Shown: positions 6,481 through 15,365 of the stretch, piece by piece | Layout of the letters: every line of letters starts with the position of its first letter | Position numbering within the stretch: position 1 is the stretch's first letter | Origin: CAIRYW01 sp964555825 | GTDB lineage: Bacteria > Patescibacteriota > Minisyncoccia > Phycocordibacterales > CAIRYW01 | Direction of reading: 5' to 3' | Assembly: GCA_964555825.1 (NCBI GenBank) | Contig: CAZKTY010000012.1 | Location: forward strand, 1-19,331 | DNA length: 19,331 nt | The notes under the pieces: generated by a model | What the model was told of the DNA's origin: nothing | Database searches by the model: none | The model's input: the letters and a program-made list of their open reading frames with translations, nothing else | Translations under genes and position numbers: made by a program

Positions 6481-9400
6481 TTATTTTTTATTAATATTAT
6501 TCTTCTTAATTATACTTTTTCCTATCGTGAAATAAAATGTAGTACCAGATTTGATATCTGATTCAAACCAAAAGATTCCACCATTAGTCTCGACCACTTT
6601 CTTTGCAATGTACAACCCAAGACCGCTTCCTGATGGCTGTAATTCTGATGAATGCTCTCCTCTCGTGAACTTGTCAAATTGATTTATCTTATTTCTTAAT
6701 GAAAGATTGATAAATCCTTCATTGTGTACAGAGATCAGATAATCTTTATTTCTTTCAGTAATTGTAACATCTATATATCTAGAATCTTCAGTAGAATAAT
6801 CGATCGCATTAGTTAGCAGATTTTCCAAAGCTTCGTGAATTAGTACTGGGTCACAAGGAATATTTCTTAGATCTTGAGAAGCATTTATTCTAATAACTTT
6901 TCTTTTTTGGTCGGCTAAAGTTTTGACTTCATCGATCAGATCGTTTGTCAGCTTTTTAAGATCTGTGGGTTTTTTGTTTGCTACTATCCTACCAGATTCA
7001 ATACGAGTGACCTTTAAAAGTCGATTTACGAGATTTATAAGTCTTTCATTCGAAATAACAAGATCGTTTAATTTTTCTTGTTGTTTTGGCGTGTAATTCT
7101 TATCATCTAATAATGCTTCCAATACCCACTTAGTTGCAGACAATGGCGTGCGTAATTGATGAGAGGTAAGAGACATAAAATCATTCTTCGCTTGATCTAA
7201 TTCCTTTTCCTTCGTAACTTTTTCTGTGACATCTCTAAAGTTACATTGGATCACTTTTTTAGTCCCGACCAAGTAGGTGTTAAATATAAATTCAACATAT
7301 TTTGTTTTTCCAGATCTTGTTTGTATCGCTATATCCTCATATCTGACGTAACCTTTTTCAAGAAGTTCTGTGAATTTTTCTTTGCTCTCTATAAAATTTT
7401 TGAATGATCTTATCTCAAATATTTTTTCCCCGATCAATTCTTTTTGTGGATATTCGTATAAGTTCTGAACAAAAGGATTTAAATCGACTATCTTTCCACT
7501 AGTTTCTAATATAAGAATTGAATCAGTTGAGGTTTCAAATAATCTTCGATATTTTTCCTCTCCTTGTTTGATGATATCTTCACTTCTTTTGCGTTCAGTG
7601 ATGTCTTGAATAGTACCTATCATTGTAAGAATGTTACCTTTTTTGTCGAAAGTTACTTCTCCTGTTCCATTTACCCATTTGATCTTATTGTGTGCCTTGC
7701 AAATTATCCTATATTCTTTGTTAAAAGGTATTTGTTTTCCTATGACCTCTTCCTTCAGATATTTTGTCATCATTTCTCTGTCGTCTGGGTGTATGAGGAG
7801 GCGCCAGTTATCCACAGTTCTTTTGAAACTTTTGTTAATACAAAAAATTGAGTCAAGAACCTCAGATGATTCCCAACTACCTTTAACAAAATCAGTCTTA
7901 TACGAACCAACGAAAGCAGCTTTTTGAGATTCTTTAAAGAAATATTCACTTTCCTGGATATCATTCTCTTTTTTTATATTTTCAGTGATATCCTCGGTAT
8001 GGACGATCAAATAAGAAGATCCTTTTGTTGGATTTTTTATTAGTGAGATATTCAAGCTTACCCAAATGACATTATTTTTTTTATTTATGTATCTTTTTAT
8101 GAATTTAGCATGGCCAATTTCACCTGATATAAGCTTTTTTAAGGTTTTGTTACTAATTGCGACATCGTCAGGATGTGTAATATCTGTGAATCTGCTACTT
8201 AGAAGTTCTTTCCTTGAATAGCCTGTTATTTTGCAAAGGGCATTATTGACCTTTAGCCAATGACCACTTAGAGAGACCAAAGATATCCCAATTGCAGAAT
8301 ATTCGAAGATATTTTTAAAGAGTTCCTCATCTTCTTTTAACTGCTCTTGAGATTTTTCCTGAGAAGTTATATCTCTTATGGTATTGAACCAATATGTGAT
8401 CTTATTGTTGTCTTTCAGGGGCATACACAAAAGATCAACTAATATTTTTTTTCCAGATCTAGTTGTCCATTGCATTTCGTCCTGGAATGTCTTACCTGAT
8501 TGAATGGCATCCATCAAAACTTTTTTTTGTTTTGGATTATTTCTTACGGCCTCGATCATGAGTGGCTCTTTTTTATTTACAACTTCATTACTCTTATAGC
8601 CTGTTATTTTTTCCCAAGCTTTATTTACGTACGTTAACTTGTTGGTCTTTCCCAAGGTCATTAGGGCATGACCTTCTAATGTATTCTCGATTATGAAGGC
8701 AAGACTCTTTATCCTTTTTTCTGCCTCTTTAAGTTTTGTTATGTCGTTCCCTATTGCAATTATTGCAGCTAAGTCACCATTTTTGTCTTTTATTGCTCTA
8801 TTCGTCCAAGTTACCCAGAATCTACTTCCGTCTTTTTTTATATTCTCATTTTCATTTGTAAGATATTTTTCTGGGTATTTTGTGATGCCTTTTATTAGAG
8901 AGGTTAGATCTTTCCCACTGCTTTCAGTTTTAGGAACGAGAATAGAAACATTTTTACCGATCAACTCACTTTCTTTATATCCAAAAGTCTTTAAACCAAA
9001 ATCATTTATGAATTCGATCTTTTTATCTTTTTTCCACCTTAACATTATGCTGTTTGCGTTTCTGATCAATTCAGCATTTCTTTCTTTTTCTATCTGCTCT
9101 TTGTCAAGAGATATATCTTTTCCTGAGCTTAACACACCAACTATCTCTCTTTTATTGTTTTTTAAGAGAGAGTTGAACCACTCTATTTGTTTTGTATTGC
9201 CTTTTTTTGTGATTATCAGATTTTCATAATGTTTCAATTGTTTTATCTTTCCATGTAGTATTTTTTTGAATACTTTTTCAACTTTTGTTCTCTCATCCTC
9301 TGGGAGACATGTGTTGAACCAATATTTGCCAAGAAGTTCACCTTCTTTGTATCCAAGGATCTTGTATCCCTGCTTATTGAGCATAATGATCCTTCCTCTT

Positions 9401-9549
9401 GGATCTAAGATCACAAGCATAGTTTCCAGCTTGTTCATACACTTTTCTGTTAGTTTTCTTATCTCTTTGCCTGTAACTAAGTATTCAGTTTGGCCTTTAT
9501 CTTTGGTCTTTTGTTTTCTCTCCTTATTTTTTGGACTAGTTTTTGACAT
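6481..9549 (-). CDS. Soluble histidine kinase with six PAS domains
   Basis: A sensor kinase of 1022 residues with no signal peptide or membrane segment, so it is cytoplasmic. Six PAS/PAC units can be placed at about 31-145, 152-275, 280-395, 405-525, 531-655 and 660-780. Each ends in a DIT/DVT-type PAC signature (for example RDITSQEKS, QDITERKRS, RDVTEKVTK). The dimerisation H-box is FMSLTSHQLRTPL with phospho-His 797. The ATPase domain shows the N-box LIHEALENLLTNA (903-915) and G2 box GSGLGLYIAKK. Its G1 box reads VHNEGF, with Asn where many kinases have Asp. The N-terminus (1-22) is highly basic and disordered-looking. It starts 8 nt after the cohesin membrane gene and is followed by two receivers. 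The PAS ligands are unknown. A link to the membrane protein's cytoplasmic coil is inferred from gene order only. Confidence 0.95.
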   Translation of the reverse strand: MSKTSPKNKERKQKTKDKGQTEYLVTGKEIRKLTEKCMNKLETMLVILDPRGRIIMLNKQGYKILGYKEGELLGKYWFNTCLPEDERTKVEKVFKKILHGKIKQLKHYENLIITKKGNTKQIEWFNSLLKNNKREIVGVLSSGKDISLDKEQIEKERNAELIRNANSIMLRWKKDKKIEFINDFGLKTFGYKESELIGKNVSILVPKTESSGKDLTSLIKGITKYPEKYLTNENENIKKDGSRFWVTWTNRAIKDKNGDLAAIIAIGNDITKLKEAEKRIKSLAFIIENTLEGHALMTLGKTNKLTYVNKAWEKITGYKSNEVVNKKEPLMIEAVRNNPKQKKVLMDAIQSGKTFQDEMQWTTRSGKKILVDLLCMPLKDNNKITYWFNTIRDITSQEKSQEQLKEDEELFKNIFEYSAIGISLVSLSGHWLKVNNALCKITGYSRKELLSSRFTDITHPDDVAISNKTLKKLISGEIGHAKFIKRYINKKNNVIWVSLNISLIKNPTKGSSYLIVHTEDITENIKKENDIQESEYFFKESQKAAFVGSYKTDFVKGSWESSEVLDSIFCINKSFKRTVDNWRLLIHPDDREMMTKYLKEEVIGKQIPFNKEYRIICKAHNKIKWVNGTGEVTFDKKGNILTMIGTIQDITERKRSEDIIKQGEEKYRRLFETSTDSILILETSGKIVDLNPFVQNLYEYPQKELIGEKIFEIRSFKNFIESKEKFTELLEKGYVRYEDIAIQTRSGKTKYVEFIFNTYLVGTKKVIQCNFRDVTEKVTKEKELDQAKNDFMSLTSHQLRTPLSATKWVLEALLDDKNYTPKQQEKLNDLVISNERLINLVNRLLKVTRIESGRIVANKKPTDLKKLTNDLIDEVKTLADQKRKVIRINASQDLRNIPCDPVLIHEALENLLTNAIDYSTEDSRYIDVTITERNKDYLISVHNEGFINLSLRNKINQFDKFTRGEHSSELQPSGSGLGLYIAKKVVETNGGIFWFESDIKSGTTFYFTIGKSIIKKNNINKK

Positions 9550-9557
9550 AGGTAAAC

Positions 9558-11276
9558 TTAATTATCTATCTCTCTTATGTTGTCAATAACGTAATGACTC
9601 GATGATTCTAAACTGGCTCTCATTTTCTTCAGTGTGTATTCCATTTTAGTAATATCACTTTTACTTACATTACCATCCTCGTAATCTTTGATCAGGTTAT
9701 CAAGATCTTTTTTTAGATTCTCGATTGTGTTCACAACATCTCTTTGTGCTATTGCAACTCTTCTTCCTAGTTGTCCTCTCCAATTACGATAAGCAAACCA
9801 GCCTGCACTAAAGCTTCCAAGTAGAATAATTATTAATCCGACGAAAAACCATGTCTGAGAGACCTCAAAACTTCCTAAAACTAACACAGGTCTTTGTTCA
9901 ACTTTTATAGTGTCGGAAGAAACTGGAAAACTTGAAGCCATTTTCTTATCTCTTGCTGTCACGATCAAATGATAATCACCTGCTGTAAGAGCTTTTGAGA
10001 TAGTGATATTCCAGTTGTCCTTACCATCAAGAGGAACCACTTGCTCAAATACTATCTGTTTTTGTGCATTCTGGATCTGTACGACAACTTCAACACCTTC
10101 AGCAGATATTCCTCCTGCAATAATTTCTCCTTCGTCAACGACAACTCGATTGTTGACATATGTTATTGAAGGAGAAGCTATAGGTGTGATCTCTAATGTT
10201 GAAGTTTGAGAAGTTGAGTTCCCTGCTTTGTCTGTGGCAATAACAGTGAGTTGATGAGTTCCAGGTAAAATAGGTTGGAAACTATAACTGGTCAAGTTTG
10301 TTGTGGTAGCCAATACTCCGTCCAGTCGAACACTATAACTATCTATACCAGAAACAAGATCACTGCTAGCAAAATTGATAGTTGGACTTGGGTTTTCTGT
10401 TTTGAAACCATCATTGCTGGTTATTTTGAAAGTATTTGGAGGAGTTGTATCAACAGCTATACGATAATGAAGAGTTGGACTCCATCCTATGTTATTTTGT
10501 GAACGTAGATGCAAATACCAAATTCCGTCAGTTAAAGCCGGAAATATCTCGCTTCCAGACATTGCTTGTGCACTTGCATCTGGAGTGAAATTGGCTTTGT
10601 TGTTCAAAGCAATTCCTTCTTTAATTACATCTGAAGTTATGTTCCATGTGGCTTGAAAACTCGCTGAACGGTTATTCCATTTTGTAGGGTCTGGATAGAA
10701 TGGAACATTAAGACCTATTACTGAAGGCAATTGTTTAGCTATTGTCGCTGCTTGCTGTGCTCTCTCTAGTGTTACTGCTTGAAAGTCGGCTGTAGATGGG
10801 ATATTTATATCTAAGCCTTTGGATGTAGTGTAGACATTGCTACCAGTTCCATCGCTTGCTGTGATTGCTCCATCAGTGACCTCTAAACGACCGGTACCAC
10901 TTCCTTTAACATGAAAAGCTAAGCTTACTACCTTTAGTCCAGGTCCTGTAAAACCACTAGTTGAGCCTCCTGCAAAGGTTATTGTTCCTTTATCGTTGTC
11001 AAAGGTTGGTTCTTGCAGCCAAAAAGAAAAGACGGAGTTTGTTTGGTCTACTTTTGTCGCTTGAAGTAAATTAGTTGGAAAAGTAATTGTGGCTTGAGCT
11101 GTATTAACATCTTGACCTTCACTGTTTATAGTTACAAGCACTACAACATCATCTTTTACTGAAGTAATATTTTTTTCTAGAGCTAATTCTAGAGTGGCAG
11201 CTTTTACAGGTAGAGATACTAAAAGGCCTAATGCAAGGACGATAAAACTGAATTTGATTTTTTTGATTGAAGACAT
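9558..11276 (-). CDS. Membrane-anchored cohesin-domain protein with cytoplasmic coiled coil
   Basis: The protein has 572 residues. A signal peptide (1-26, basic start then FIVLALGLLVSLPVKA) is followed by a cohesin-like beta domain at ~27-160: LELALEKNITSVKDDVVVLV, then TAQATITFPTNLLQA, then TITFAGG and VVSLAFHVKG, the usual order in cohesins. Residues ~165-275 and ~275-455 look like Ig/fibronectin-type beta modules (DTTPPNTFKITS, ATDKAGNS, IVTARDKK). A single membrane helix at ~474-496 is followed by RNWRGQLGRR, a stop-transfer signal, and a ~65-residue helical, probably coiled-coil tail inside the cell. It is therefore a type I membrane protein. It lies between the dockerin-bearing giant protein and the histidine kinase, with 36- and 8-nt gaps. 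A surface receptor or anchor for the dockerin protein is the natural inference. The cohesin call rests on sequence pattern by eye. Confidence 0.85.
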   Translation of the reverse strand: MSSIKKIKFSFIVLALGLLVSLPVKAATLELALEKNITSVKDDVVVLVTINSEGQDVNTAQATITFPTNLLQATKVDQTNSVFSFWLQEPTFDNDKGTITFAGGSTSGFTGPGLKVVSLAFHVKGSGTGRLEVTDGAITASDGTGSNVYTTSKGLDINIPSTADFQAVTLERAQQAATIAKQLPSVIGLNVPFYPDPTKWNNRSASFQATWNITSDVIKEGIALNNKANFTPDASAQAMSGSEIFPALTDGIWYLHLRSQNNIGWSPTLHYRIAVDTTPPNTFKITSNDGFKTENPSPTINFASSDLVSGIDSYSVRLDGVLATTTNLTSYSFQPILPGTHQLTVIATDKAGNSTSQTSTLEITPIASPSITYVNNRVVVDEGEIIAGGISAEGVEVVVQIQNAQKQIVFEQVVPLDGKDNWNITISKALTAGDYHLIVTARDKKMASSFPVSSDTIKVEQRPVLVLGSFEVSQTWFFVGLIIILLGSFSAGWFAYRNWRGQLGRRVAIAQRDVVNTIENLKKDLDNLIKDYEDGNVSKSDITKMEYTLKKMRASLESSSHYVIDNIREIDN

Positions 11277-11312
11277 GTTTTGTTTTTAATTGATAATATT
11301 AATAATAAATAA

Positions 11313-14300
11313 TTAGTGATTACCTAAAGCATCTAGAAACTGACTTAGATCTTTTGAATCGACTTTTCCATCATTGTTAAGATCAAGACTTTGACGGCTC
11401 TTTGGATCTGCAGAACGATATCTGGCCATGAATATTCCCCAATCAGCAATATCAACTTTTCCGTCACCATTTAGGTCTGCTTTCGGAACAAATGATCTTG
11501 TTACTAGGAAATTTTTTTCGATTGAGTAATCAGAAGCGTTGCCTTGACTGTCTACTTGTCTGACCTTTAGTGTATGTCTACCTAGATCGAGACGATAAGT
11601 GTTGAAGTTCAGATCATAACTTCCATCATTAAGGGATGTTGCAGTTTCAGGTGCTTTGACTCCATCTACTATTAATTCGATCTTATATTTTGGCATTGCC
11701 GAACCTGTTATTCCCATAAATGTTCCTTTGGTTACAGCTTGTTGTTTGAGACTGACTGTTGGTGAGAGAAGGATAGAACTGGTCAATTGGGCATTAGTTC
11801 CAAGTTTGAACACCTTTGTTTGGGAGACGTTTTTATTTTTATCGTAAACAACTAGGGCAAAAGAATTTGCTGTGGATGGCAATACACCTGTATAACCGAT
11901 GTTGAAATTTCCACTTGTTGATCCTATTGAAGTATTTCCTACAGGTATTTGTCCATTTTGAATTGCTACCACTTCTACGTTCGCATTAGGGAAAGCTTTT
12001 CCGGTAAAAGAGACCTTTGGAGTAAAAGATCCTCCACTACCTCCTCCTCCAGATAGGATCGCTAGGGTGCCAATAAAATTGATGGTCTGACTGGAAGAAA
12101 TATCTAGACCAGTGCTGTTAGTATCTTGCAAAGTAAGATTGGTGATCTCTTCGCTTTGATCATTGATCAAAGTTTGTCCAACTCCATTCGTAATATTTAT
12201 GATCCCATCACCAGTAGCAGAACCAGAGGCACGGAGAGTAACATTATTTTGATATGTGGAGTCAATATTATTACTGTTATCGACAGCTCTTACTGTGACT
12301 GCTACAGGAGTTCCTACAAGAGAACTATTATTTGCTACAACAATAATAAATTTTGTGGCAGCGATCGGTATTGCTGAGACTGCAACAGAATCTTCTCCAT
12401 CGACAATTCCTGTAGATCCGTCTGGGTGATTGGAATTATCTGAAAGATATACAGTCCAGATCCCATTATTATTTTCGTAATACCAGAAATTTGCTGTTGA
12501 TTGTCCGTTGGCAAAATTTAAGGTTGTTATAGGTGATCCTCCTGTTGCTGCAGAATAGAAAGCTGTTGAAGTTCCGTTTGAATTCGAGTAGAGGTAATAA
12601 TTGGATGAACCTGCAGTTACTAGATTATTATAAGCATCATAGCGTGTTCCAATGTAACCGAGTCTTGTTCCGTTGAACATATCACCTGGATCATCAAGGA
12701 CAAGACGGGCCGTAGATGCTGGAATAATATTTATAGTTGAGGTTGCGTCAATTATTCCAAGACCACCATCTGGATTACTAGAATTGTCAGACGTATCTAT
12801 CATCCAATTTCCTGCTCTAATGCCTGCAAACCAGATATCTGTAGAAGGTGATCCGTTTGTGATAGAGGTTGAGAGTATTTGTGATCCTCCTGTTGATGAA
12901 TCATAGAAGTCTGCTGTTCCAGAAGGGGCATTGCTGTAAAGATAGACAGTATCAACTCCTGTTGAGATCTGGTTTCCATATTGATCTTGACGACTGATGG
13001 TGTAATCAATTCTATCTCCAGCAGAAGAGTTATTTGCTCCAGATATAGAGAATTTTGCTGTGGGTCCAGGTAGAAATGTCACTATTTTTGAGGAAGTAAC
13101 ATCTAGGTTTGTTGAAGAAGTGTCTTCAAGTGTTAAGGAAACATTTTCAGCTTTTGTATCGAGAATGTTTATTGTTCCAATGCCATTGACGATATTTACA
13201 ATCCCTCCTGGTGTTGCATTTCCACTTGTGTGCAAGGTGACGGCATTGTTATAGCTTGCATCTATATTTCCTGCTGTGTCTTTAGCCTGAATAGTTATTG
13301 TTGTAGTTGTTCCTACTGTTGTTGGTGTTGGGTCACTTATAACAAAACGTGTAGCAACAATCGGTACAGCTGTTACTTCAACAATATCTGTTCCATCATT
13401 GATCCCTGTTGAACCATCAGGTGAACTTGAATTATCTGACGCTGTGATCGTGTAGTTACCTGTATCTCCAGAGTATAACCAGAAATTATTAGACTGAGAG
13501 CCGTTTGAGATAGTTATAGAACTTATCAAATTTCCCACAGTTGCTGAATCATAGAAAACTGTGGTGGTACCAGACGCATTGTTATAGAGATAAACGTTTA
13601 GATCTCCAGAGTTAACCGAGTTGTTGAAAGCATCATAGCGAGAAACTGTATAGCCTAGTCTCGTTCCAACTGTCATATCTCCTGGATTATTTAGAGAAAG
13701 TACTGCGGTTGGTCCAGGATCTATAGATAGATTAACGGATGAATCATTGATCCCTGTTGCACCATCAGGTGAACTTGAATTATCTGACGCTGTTACACTT
13801 AAATTACCTGAGTGTTCGCCATAAAGCCAGAAACTACTGGTTGCTGTGCCAGAGGACATTGTTAATGAGTTTATTATATTTCCTCCAGAACTAGCGTCAT
13901 AAAAGACTGTTGAAGATGAAGCAGATGTGTCGTAAAGATAAACAGTCAGTGCTCCATTGTTAGATGGGTTACCAAATTGGTCTTGCCTGCTTAGCTCGTA
14001 ATTTAGTCTTTGGCCAGCTATTAGATCTCCTGGATTATTGATAAGAAGAGTGGCTGCTGGAGCACTATCAACGGTGATATTTACTGAAGCATCATTGATT
14101 CCTGTTGCACCATCAGGTGAACTTGAATTATCTGACGCTGTGATCTGTGGATTCCCAACTTTTTCATCATAATACCAAACGGTTGCTGAAGAAGAATTAT
14201 TAGGGATCAAAATAGTTGTAACTATGTTGCCACCATTTGACGCATCGTAAAATTTATTAGCTGGACTCAATGAATTGCTGTAAAGGTAAAATGTCTCACT

Positions 14301-15210
14301 TCCGTTTGTGACTAAATTACCTAAGCGGTCCTGACGAGTTATTGCAATTGGTAAGCGATTCCCTGCTACTATTTCCGTTGTACTGCCTGTAGTAATTGAA
14401 AGATCTTCTGTTTCTCCTGGTCCAAAAGAAATATCTTTTGTAGATGAGACGTTTAATCCTGTTCCTGCAGAATCTTGCAGTGATAAGTGAACATTTTCAG
14501 CGACTGTGTCTGAGACTGTTGTTGTTCCAATACCATTAATGATATTTATTAAGCCTCCTCCGCTAGCGGATCCTGAAGTAAGAAGAGTTACATCTTGTCC
14601 ATAGGTGTCAGCTAATTCTCCTGAGTTGTCTTGTGCTTGAATTGTCACCAGACTTGCTAGGTCAATTGTTCCATTCGTTGCATTAGTGATGATAAATTTT
14701 GTTGGAACTATCGCTGCTGGACTAACATATAGATATTGAGAATTACTTACTCCACCTCCAGGTGATGAATTAGAGACTGTAATGGCTAAGGTACTAGATG
14801 ATAATAGGTCAGAGGAAAGGATCGTTGCAGTCAATTCGGTTGAAGATGCATATATAGTTGTTCTATCACTTCCGTTGACTTGAACAGTTGAACCCGAGAC
14901 GAAATTCGTTCCATTAACTGTCAGTGTGAACTGTGCATCTCCTACATTCTTTGATGTTGGAGAGATGCTTGTGGTCGTCGGTACTGGGTTGCTTATACTA
15001 AATGTCTGAGCATTACTTGTGCCTCCTCCTGGAGCTGCATTGGTGACCGTGATCTGTGCTGTTGATGTTGCCACCAAAAGATCAGAGGCAGGAATGACAG
15101 CTGTGACCTGTCCACTGTTCACGAATGTTGTTGTACGAGCTGAACCATTGAAGTTAACAGTTGAACCCGAGACGAAATTCGTTCCATTAACTGTCAGTGT
15201 GAACTGTGCA
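11313..15210 (-). CDS. Giant secreted repeat protein, C-terminal part with dockerin (gene split by gap)
   Basis: At least 1298 residues are encoded from the gap edge to the TAA at 11313. Order: remainder of one TIG domain (AQFTLTVNG onward), a second TIG domain, then repeats in the order B-A-A-A-B-A-A-B. A is ~116 residues with NPGD, RLxYxxxRQDxFGN, VYLY, FYDA and SDNSSSPDG; B is ~100 residues with VTLxxSG and NLTLQDT-like motifs. A glycine linker, two Ig-like modules and a dockerin (nt 11316-11484) follow. The dockerin has two calcium loops, DLNGDGKVDIAD and DLNNDGKVDSKD. No cysteine or catalytic domain was seen. A GTG at 15120-15122 is not a start: the frame runs unbroken to the N run with TIG sequence. 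No sortase motif or membrane helix ends the protein, so cell attachment is probably through cohesin-dockerin binding. It is the same gene as 15311-17884. Confidence 0.88.
11349..11477 (-). other. Dockerin calcium-binding loops of the giant protein
   Basis: Two 12-residue EF-hand-like loops lie at 11442-11477 (D-L-N-G-D-G-K-V-D-I-A-D) and 11349-11384 (D-L-N-N-D-G-K-V-D-S-K-D), 19 codons apart. Both keep ligands at positions 1, 3, 5, 9 and 12. Positions 10-11, which set partner specificity in known dockerins, differ between the loops (IA and SK), so the two binding faces are not equivalent. Confidence 0.9.
12069..14722 (-). repeat. B-A-A-A-B-A-A-B tandem domain array
   Basis: There are eight in-frame domains of two kinds. 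Type B lies at about 14421-14722, 13073-13369 and 12069-12365. Type A lies at about 14070-14420, 13715-14069, 13370-13714, 12718-13072 and 12366-12717. The first three A units share a 33-nt identical segment at 13413-13445, 13761-13793 and 14109-14141, spaced exactly 348 nt (116 codons). Units are diverged elsewhere, so duplication is old with locally conserved or converted DNA. Boundaries are approximate, by eye. Confidence 0.85.
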
Positions 15211-15365
15211 NNNNNNNNNNNNNNNNNNNNNNNNNNNNNNNNNNNNNNNNNNNNNNNNNNNNNNNNNNNNNNNNNNNNNNNNNNNNNNNNNNNNNNNNNN
15301 NNNNNNNNNNTCCTACATTCTTTGATGTTGGAGAGATGCTTGTGGTCGTCGGTACTGGGTTGCTT
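14883..15365 (-). repeat. TIG-domain DNA repeat spanning the assembly gap
   Basis: A 112-nt segment at 14883-14994 recurs at 15156-15210 plus 15311-15365, offset by 273 nt (91 codons), with the N run in the middle of the second copy. It encodes the first half of a TIG domain (NPVPTTTSISPTSKNVG, then DAQFTLTVNGTNFVSGSTV). The two flanks together lack only the two bases that the intact copy has at 14938-14939. Confidence 0.92.
15211..15310. other. Assembly gap (100 N)
   Basis: This run of exactly 100 undetermined bases is the conventional placeholder for an unknown gap. It sits inside a near-identical TIG repeat, which explains the assembly break. The reading frames on the two sides join if the true gap is 2 nt or 2 nt plus a multiple of three, for instance whole 273-nt repeat units. 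A 100-nt filler shifts the frame and creates a false stop at 15194. Confidence 0.98.

Noticed and set aside
8693..9229. Plus-strand open frame of 178 codons
   Set aside because: It lies wholly antisense to the PAS region of the histidine kinase, is hydrophobic low-complexity sequence, and has no promoter or known motif.
12069..14722. CRISPR-like array from regularly spaced 33-nt repeats
   Set aside because: Only three copies, 348 nt apart, in frame within a coding region; they encode a conserved protein motif.
15120..15122. GTG as start of the downstream giant-protein fragment
   Set aside because: The same frame continues upstream as clear TIG-domain sequence to the edge of the N run.
9558..15210. 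Cellulosome scaffoldin and enzyme pair
   Set aside because: Neither protein shows a glycoside hydrolase or carbohydrate-binding module; only structural beta repeats surround the cohesin and dockerin.
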